From: Castor canadensis
Lineage: Eukaryota; Chordata; Mammalia; Rodentia; Castoridae
Assembly: GCF_047511655.1 (NCBI RefSeq)
Contig: NC_133392.1
Span: forward strand, 89,583,042 to 89,647,041
Reading direction: 5' to 3'
Length of the DNA stretch: 64,000 nucleotides
Below, one piece after another: positions 61,894-64,000 of the stretch. Every line of letters starts with the position of its first letter. The stretch's first letter is position 1. The notes beneath the pieces are model-generated. The model did no database searches. It was given only the letters and a program-made list of their open reading frames with translations, and was not told the origin of the DNA. The position numbers and the translations under genes are program-made.

Positions 61894-63228
61894 AAGAGAA
61901 ACAGAGAGAGAGAGAGAGACAGAGAGAGAGAGAGACAGAGATAGAGTCAGAAACAGAAACAAAGAGAAAGAACAGGATAACCCTTCTCTTCTGTGAAGTG
62001 TGCACCCAGGGTTTCCCCAAGGAACATCTGCAGAAGCACTGATGCTGTGACTGGAACTGCTGCAGTGCCCTCTACCAGTCATGTAGGGGGAAATCTTGAG
62101 GACTGTACAGCTGAACCAAGTATTTTAAAAGCTTGATTTAGAGGCTCTGCCCCTACAAGGGCACCAGGGGAAGTCTCCCCTGGATCTTGGAAAGATTCCA
62201 AAGTTCAAGGTGAGTGAGGTTCCTCAACACTACAGATCTGGAAATGGAGAGGAACATACTGATGTCATTTCCAAGTTCAGAGGCCACCAAGACTCTTACT
62301 TACACAAGACTAACTCTGGATGTGCTAGGGCGAAATTCCAGGGTGGTCTTTTATAAGGTATTTTCATCTTATTTCTAACCCTTTGCTGTTTTCTAAGAGC
62401 TTCTCTTATCCCTTCACCTGACAACAGTTTGGACATCTCTCTCAACAAGCAGCTTCTTTGTGCCTTTCCTCCCTCCTTGGAAGAGGTTAACAGGGTGAGG
62501 TGCTGCCTCTCGGCAGCCCACCAGGAGAGGACCCCTTGCTTTGAGACTGATAAAAATGCAGGGTTCCTCCCACTGGAAGGGTCTGGGTTGTTACAGAGCT
62601 TACATCCTGAGTTCCTATGCAGCATCACAGGGAAAGGGGTTACAATTAGGGGAATAAAAAGAGCCTAACATGTGCCAGCAGTAACATCAGACAAAGGAAT
62701 TACCCTCTGCACATCTCATGATATCTGCCAAAGACAGCTGAAGCTTCCCTAATGTAGAACAAAATAACTTTTAGTGAAATAGTCCACAATCAATAAATAC
62801 ATCATTTATTAAGTGCCAATGACGTATCTAACTTTGAGTTATGTGTGTTGATTTTATTCCATCCTTCATAGGAATTTAATGGCTGAAGGGTTATTATTTC
62901 CATTTTACAGATGAAGAAACAGACTCAGCCATAGAAAATAGCTTGCCAGTGTCATGCAGTGAAGTGGGAGAGCTGTCATTCTCTTTATCACTTCATTATG
63001 CTTGTTCAGATAATTACTATTGATCACTAACCACCAAAGCACAGAGAATTACCACTTTGAACTAACCTTTATTTGTTGAATGAGGGCTTCATCCTCTGAC
63101 ACATTGGGGTCAATTGCAATGATGATGCCTTCATAGCCGTTGTTGTTCAGCTGAATGAGAGAATCGCTCAGGACCCCTTCTAGAAGGTGAAGGATCAAGA
63201 TGAAGACAGAAGTCTTCAATGACCCCAT
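37459..63228 (-). CDS. CLCA1: CLCA1, calcium-activated chloride channel regulator 1 (14 coding exons, complete)
   Basis: CLCA1 is a secreted zinc metalloprotease of mucus-producing epithelia. It cleaves itself, and its N-terminal part stabilises the TMEM16A chloride channel through the VWA domain (family knowledge). Joined exons (minus strand): 63228-63067, 60029-59889, 59719-59572, 57602-57497, 52791-52614, 49695-49477, 48910-48683, 45935-45761, 44031-43925, 42069-41854, 41335-41074, 39946-39776, 38857-38621, 37847-37459. They total 2,739 nt, or 912 aa (human 914). All borders are GT/AG and phases match. Visible parts: signal peptide about 1-21; catalytic domain with HEWAH at 156-160 followed by D167/E168; cysteine-rich stretch 187-223; VWA domain about 305-475 with DKSGS at 312-316, T383 and D412; beta-sandwich region about 490-650; FnIII-like region with LINLTW in exon 13; no C-terminal membrane helix or GPI signal. 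The start ATG precedes a clear signal peptide. Residue-by-residue likeness to human CLCA1, including motif numbering, separates it from CLCA2 and CLCA4. No break was seen. Confidence 0.97.
38621..38857 (-). CDS. CLCA1: CLCA1 coding exon 13
   Basis: Codes residues 705-784: [38 protein letters not shown], and the start of the FnIII-like fold with [13 protein letters not shown], whose NLT is a glycosylation sequon. It is one residue shorter than human in the EINNTLQ stretch. The borders are ATACAG|GTG and CAAG|GTAAGC, phase 1. Confidence 0.96.
39275..39470 (-). mobile_element. MIR SINE in CLCA1 intron 12
   Basis: Reverse MIR: ACTCACCATTTGCCAGTAAC, CTTTATTATCCCTGTTTTTC, AGATGGAATTTGAACCAAGG and CAGTCCAAAGCTATGCTCT. 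Confidence 0.75.
39776..39946 (-). CDS. CLCA1: CLCA1 coding exon 12
   Basis: Codes residues 648-705: [20 protein letters not shown], then [15 protein letters not shown]. The borders are GTCAAG|GTG and AATG|GTAAGC, phase 1 on both sides. Autocleavage of CLCA proteins falls around this part of the chain (family knowledge); I did not fix the bond. Confidence 0.96.
40585..40630 (+). repeat. Perfect 23-bp tandem duplication in CLCA1 intron 11
   Basis: CTCTGTATCTTCACCCATAA plus TGT occurs twice in a row. Confidence 0.9.
41074..41335 (-). CDS. CLCA1: CLCA1 coding exon 11
   Basis: Codes residues 561-648: [20 protein letters not shown], then [20 protein letters not shown]. The borders are GATCAG|GTT and GCAG|GTAACC. 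It enters phase 0 and leaves phase 1. Confidence 0.97.
41812..41845 (+). repeat. (AAG)n plus A-run beside the CLCA1 exon 10 donor
   Basis: About eight AAG units followed by nine or ten A, ending 7-8 bp from the exon 10 donor. In the CLCA1 transcript this reads U-run then (CUU)n directly after GUAUGGAG, the position where U-rich-binding and polypyrimidine-binding proteins act. Confidence 0.9.
41854..42069 (-). CDS. CLCA1: CLCA1 coding exon 10
   Basis: Codes residues 489-560 of the beta-sandwich part, including [17 protein letters not shown] and [13 protein letters not shown]. The acceptor is TTAACAG|CTG and the donor is ACA|GTATGG. The donor is followed at once by a U-rich run and a CUU repeat in the transcript (see the repeat at 41,812-41,845). 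Confidence 0.96.
42340..42540 (+). mobile_element. L2 LINE fragment in CLCA1 intron 9
   Basis: L2-type phrases: ATTCAGAATTCAGTTCAAAC, ATCACTTTCTCCATGAAGC and GCTTTCTCTGATGTTC, then a C/T-rich stretch. Confidence 0.6.
43925..44031 (-). CDS. CLCA1: CLCA1 coding exon 9
   Basis: Codes residues 453-488, the end of the VWA domain: [18 protein letters not shown], then the [12 protein letters not shown] block. The borders are TTTTAG|GAGG and ATCCAG|GTTGGA. It enters phase 1 and leaves phase 0. Confidence 0.96.
44640..45560. other. CLCA1 intron 8, unassigned repeat-like sequence
   Basis: 44,700-45,070 resembles the end of an old interspersed repeat (CCCAGATCCCTGTCTCAGGT, TCTGCCTCTGGGACACCAAG) but I cannot fix the family. 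45,230-45,480 is C/T-rich and possibly L2. No exon signals tie either to CLCA1. Confidence 0.35.
45761..45935 (-). CDS. CLCA1: CLCA1 coding exon 8, VWA domain
   Basis: Codes residues 395-453. [18 protein letters not shown] holds the last VWA metal-site residue, D412, and the exon ends with [10 protein letters not shown]. The acceptor is CCTTAG|GTG and the donor GACTG|GTAAGG, leaving phase 1. Confidence 0.97.
47088..47180 (-). mobile_element. ID-like SINE in CLCA1 intron 7
   Basis: A reverse tRNA-like unit: TACTGGGGTTTAAACTCAGA, CTTGCTAGGCAGAAGCTGTA and CCACTTGAGCCACTCCACCA. It lies in the same sense as CLCA1. Confidence 0.85.
48683..48910 (-). CDS. CLCA1: CLCA1 coding exon 7, VWA domain
   Basis: Codes residues 319-394 of the VWA domain: [30 protein letters not shown], then [14 protein letters not shown] with the metal-site threonine T383. 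The borders are TTCAG|AGT and ACT|GTAAGA, phase 0. Confidence 0.97.
49477..49695 (-). CDS. CLCA1: CLCA1 coding exon 6, start of VWA domain
   Basis: Codes residues 246-318. It holds [13 protein letters not shown] and [16 protein letters not shown], then the first VWA strand and metal-site loop [12 protein letters not shown] (D312, S314, S316). The borders are TTTCAG|GTA and TCG|GTAAGT, phase 0 on both sides. Confidence 0.97.
49850..50990 (+). mobile_element. L2 LINE remnant in CLCA1 intron 5
   Basis: Long C/T-rich decayed L2: AAATCAGGAAACTGGGAGTT, CCTCAGACTACTGCAGTCTC and CTTCCCCTGGAGAATTTCCA. It ends with a perfect 65-bp tandem duplication. Confidence 0.6.
50795..50924 (+). repeat. Perfect 65-bp tandem duplication in CLCA1 intron 5
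   Basis: Two adjoining copies (50,795-50,859 and 50,860-50,924), each from ATCAGTAAGGCCCCTTTCAC to CCTATGGCAGAAAC, with no difference found by eye. Confidence 0.93.
51493..51826 (+). mobile_element. Tigger-like (mariner-group) non-autonomous DNA transposon in CLCA1 intron 5
   Basis: CAGTCTCCAACTTATGACGA at the left end and TGATAAGTCAAGGGCCACTT at the right end look like inverted ends. Inside are TATGAAAGGGATGCACATTT, AGTGAGCCATGG and GTAAACAACCAATACTCTAG, all known from a mammalian Tigger-type element with a 'cttacgatgg' end. The exact subfamily is not assigned. It has no coding capacity. Confidence 0.6.
52614..52791 (-). CDS. CLCA1: CLCA1 coding exon 5, cysteine-rich segment
   Basis: Codes residues 186-245. 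It contains the cysteine cluster C187, C200, C205, C210 and C223 typical of the CLCA catalytic domain, then the [11 protein letters not shown] block. The acceptor is TTTCAG|A and the donor TCT|GTAAGT, phase 0. The open frame runs on past the donor into the intron, but the human-like sequence stops exactly at the donor. Confidence 0.96.
53300..54130 (-). mobile_element. Old L1/HAL1-type remnant in CLCA1 intron 4
   Basis: A/T-rich sequence with antisense L1 3' landmarks, among them the run from TTTTATATGTTTGTTGG to TGAATTATCTATTC and TTGCCTATTTTTCTACCGGG, resembling the L1 UTR on its reverse strand. Family assignment is by pattern only. Confidence 0.5.
54187..54320 (-). mobile_element. B1 SINE in CLCA1 intron 4
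   Basis: Reverse B1: AGAGACAAGGTCTCACCATG, CTGGGCTGACCTTGAACTCC, CAGCCTCCCAAGTGCTGAG and CCACCATGCCAGCAGC. It is a well-preserved monomer. Confidence 0.85.
54405..54620 (-). mobile_element. ID + B1-like composite SINE in CLCA1 intron 4
   Basis: An ID remnant (ACTGGGGTTTTAACTCAGGG) then a B1-like part (TTTGCCTGGGCTGACCTTGA, GGATTATAGGCATGAGCCAC). It has the same build as the pair at 15.6 kb. Confidence 0.8.
54645..54762 (-). mobile_element. B1 SINE in CLCA1 intron 4
   Basis: Reverse B1: TTTTGAGATGGATCTCACTA, ATCCCAGGCTGACTTTGAAG and AGGCGTGTACCACTATGGCC. Confidence 0.8.
54775..55770 (-). mobile_element. Old L1 remnant in CLCA1 intron 4
   Basis: Antisense to the plus strand. GTCTCATTCCTGGGAATTC, TTTTGCTGTTGG and GATATTCTGTATCATATTAA follow the usual reverse-strand L1 reverse transcriptase region. 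It is strongly decayed and interrupted by a SINE at 55,165-55,290. Confidence 0.5.
55165..55290 (-). mobile_element. B1 SINE in CLCA1 intron 4
   Basis: Reverse B1: TTAGCCCAGGTTGGCCTAAA, CAGCCTCCCAAATGCCTGG and TTACAGGCATATACCACTA. It is inserted in old L1 sequence. Confidence 0.8.
56500..56608 (+). mobile_element. B1 SINE fragment in CLCA1 intron 4
   Basis: Sense B1 3' half: GAGGTTTACCTGGGTTACAG, AGAGTGCTAGGCCACCTGAG and AAGGCTGTGTATCAAAAAAT, with an AAAT-repeat tail (AAATAAATAAAT). The 5' part is missing or unrecognisable. Confidence 0.7.
57497..57602 (-). CDS. CLCA1: CLCA1 coding exon 4, zinc-binding HEXXH exon
   Basis: Codes residues 151-186. It carries [21 protein letters not shown]156, E157 and H160 form the HEXXH zinc site, with E157 as the catalytic base by homology. 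Acidic residues D167/E168 follow and may supply the third ligand. The exon is bordered by CACAG|GTAGG and GTAAG|GTATGT and enters phase 1, leaves phase 2. An intact site predicts that the product can still cleave itself. Confidence 0.97.
57890..58320 (+). mobile_element. L2 LINE 3' end in CLCA1 intron 3
   Basis: L2 landmarks: TGATTCAGGCCTGTTCCTC, AATGCTCTGTTCATCTCAGG, CACCCAGATGTCTTCCCTGA, GGAAACAGGCACTGTGGC and AGGCTCTCAGTAAAATATTT. Confidence 0.7.
58958..59040 (-). mobile_element. B1 SINE fragment in CLCA1 intron 3
   Basis: Reverse B1: TTTCTGAGACAAGGTCTTAT, TAGCCCAGGCTGGCCTTGAA and CTCTTGCTTCAGCC, then it stops. Confidence 0.75.
59065..59215 (+). mobile_element. MER5A-like remnant in CLCA1 intron 3
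   Basis: GATCAACAGTGTTAGCATCA, CCAGGAAACTTGATAAAAAT and TTGAATGCACGTAAAGCC match the MER5A order, but the middle is poorly conserved. Confidence 0.5.
59572..59719 (-). CDS. CLCA1: CLCA1 coding exon 3
   Basis: Codes residues 102-151, including the CLCA-typical [15 protein letters not shown] and EYGPQG blocks just before the protease motif. The acceptor is TTTTAG|GCT and the donor is CAAG|GTATGG, leaving phase 1. Confidence 0.97.
59889..60029 (-). CDS. CLCA1: CLCA1 coding exon 2
   Basis: Codes residues 55-101 of the N-terminal catalytic domain, starting [17 protein letters not shown] and ending KLETFKN. The acceptor is a pyrimidine-rich tract ending CCAG|GAC and the donor is AAT|GTGAGA. Both borders are phase 0. 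It is separated from exon 3 by only 169 bp. Confidence 0.97.
61690..61795 (+). mobile_element. L2 LINE tail in CLCA1 intron 1
   Basis: L2 end: ACTCCTTAAGGATAGGAATA, TTCCTGGTGCCTGACATGAT and TTTTTGAATGAATGAACAAA. Confidence 0.65.
61846..61940 (+). repeat. (TG)n then (GA)n compound repeat in CLCA1 intron 1
   Basis: A TG run at about 61,846-61,872 passes straight into a GA-rich run with CAGAG interruptions. Long open frames read in both directions here are artefacts of the repeat. Confidence 0.93.
62790..62990 (-). mobile_element. MIR SINE in CLCA1 intron 1
   Basis: Reverse MIR: CATTTATTAAGTGCCAATGA, TTATTTCCATTTTACAGATG, AAGAAACAGACTCAGCC and AGCTTGCCAGTGTCATGCAG. Confidence 0.75.
63067..63228 (-). 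CDS. CLCA1: CLCA1 coding exon 1
   Basis: Codes residues 1-54. It opens with [18 protein letters not shown], a hydrophobic signal peptide probably cut near residue 21, and runs into the conserved [14 protein letters not shown] block that starts the mature CLCA N-terminal domain. The donor is AAG|GTTAGT at phase 0. Intron 1 is about 3.0 kb. Confidence 0.96.
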
Positions 63229-63307
63229 TGCTGTAAATCTCTCCCAATTTCTCTCTGAAAAATGTTGGTTAAGGAGGCACGGAGGTGCCTTTCTTTACCT
63301 GTGTGTG

Positions 63308-63317
63308 TATATATATA
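63308..63317 (-). promoter_or_regulatory. CLCA1: Candidate CLCA1 TATA box
   Basis: An alternating TATATATATA stretch lies 80 bp upstream of the CLCA1 ATG, so transcription would start about 50-55 bp before the ATG. It adjoins a short TG repeat, so it could be plain simple sequence. Position is the only support. Confidence 0.45.
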
Positions 63318-63319
63318 CA

Positions 63320-64000
63320 TCTTTGAAAATGTATTTTTTGAGTTCAAAAGGAGTATTGGGCTTTGCCAGATCCTGGAGTGAGGGTGGGGGAGTTCCACAC
63401 CCAGTTCTCTAGAAAGACTCACCCTTGACAAGCAGCTTGGCCATTGAAAGATGTGTTTACTTACAAATATTTGCGCAGTGAGTGACATTGACCCACCTAA
63501 CACCAACACCTCCATTCCTTGGCTGCCCAACAGAGGCTTCACTGCTTTGCATTTTCAATAAGTGCAAGCCACGAATCCAGTTTTCCCCCAGGGTGGTCTT
63601 TATTTTCATCCTCGTTGACTTTGACATAACTTCAGTGCTTCTCGATGTTCCCCTTAGAAAATCTACTTGCACCAAAAATAATTTAGATGGTATTGAATAT
63701 TTTTTAGTGGAGAGAAAATATTTTCATCTCATTTCCAAAGCAAACTCCGTCAAGTTTCATTAGCACACCTCTGTTTTATCTACCAGCCAATCAAGTTTAA
63801 ATTAATAACATTAACTTTGCTGAAATTAAATATCACCAGAACATCAATTATGGGCTGTCAGCTACTGCACAGATTTGTTTTAAGTTCACAAAAACTCAGA
63901 TGAAAGCCCAAATTGGCCCTCCACATTCAATTACTAGGGAATAGAAATACCTGAAGAAATGTTCTACATTCTTAGTCATAAAGGAATTACAAATCCAAAT
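63320..64000. other. CLCA1 upstream flank
   Basis: No gene and no clear repeat. CpG-poor, as expected for a tissue-restricted TATA-type promoter. It should lie towards CLCA2 by conserved gene order. Confidence 0.5.

Noticed and set aside
61756-62082. Open frames over the TG/GA repeat
   Set aside because: They are low-complexity translations of a compound microsatellite.
37459-63228. Assignment to CLCA2 or CLCA4
   Set aside because: The residue-level match, motif numbering and secreted C-terminus all fit CLCA1. CLCA2 has a C-terminal membrane segment, and CLCA4 sequence differs in the linker and tail.

Overview
This is a vertebrate nuclear window, clearly mammalian and most likely rodent. 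It has split exons with GT/AG borders, L1 and L2 LINEs, MIR, MER5A, mammalian LTR relics, and B1-like plus tRNA-derived (ID-like) SINEs. Several SINEs are fused B1-B1-ID composites ending in a tRNA-like box; from memory these look most like beaver (Castorimorpha) repeats, so the species call is an inference.

The only intact host gene I can support is CLCA1 (calcium-activated chloride channel regulator 1) on the minus strand. All 14 coding exons lie between 63,228 (start codon) and 37,459 (stop). The joined reading frame is 2,739 nt (912 codons plus stop), every exon phase fits, and no break was found. The predicted product is the secreted, self-cleaving metalloprotease/VWA protein of mucus-secreting epithelium. 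Its HEWAH zinc site (residues 156-160) and the VWA metal site (D312, S314, S316, T383, D412) are all present. A TATA-like sequence sits 80 bp upstream of the ATG.

Region by region: 1-22 kb is intergenic, with old repeats, SINEs, solo LTR relics, a retrocopy of COA3 (4.74-5.49 kb) and a truncated L1 (16.3-17.4 kb). 22.1-30.7 kb is one large, near full-length but disabled L1 on the minus strand, whose 5' UTR/ORF1-start block is tandemly duplicated. 30.7-37.4 kb is intergenic, with a ZFAND6 retrocopy (about 33.2-34.7 kb). 37.4-63.2 kb is CLCA1; its introns hold L2, MIR, a Tigger-like element, old L1 pieces and a run of SINEs. 63.2-64 kb is the CLCA1 upstream flank.

In other mammals the CLCA genes sit together on one strand in the order CLCA2-CLCA1-CLCA4. 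The left end should therefore lead towards CLCA4 and the right end towards CLCA2, but no exon of either was found here. I found no new multi-gene system. The most unusual structure is the doubled 5' end of the L1.
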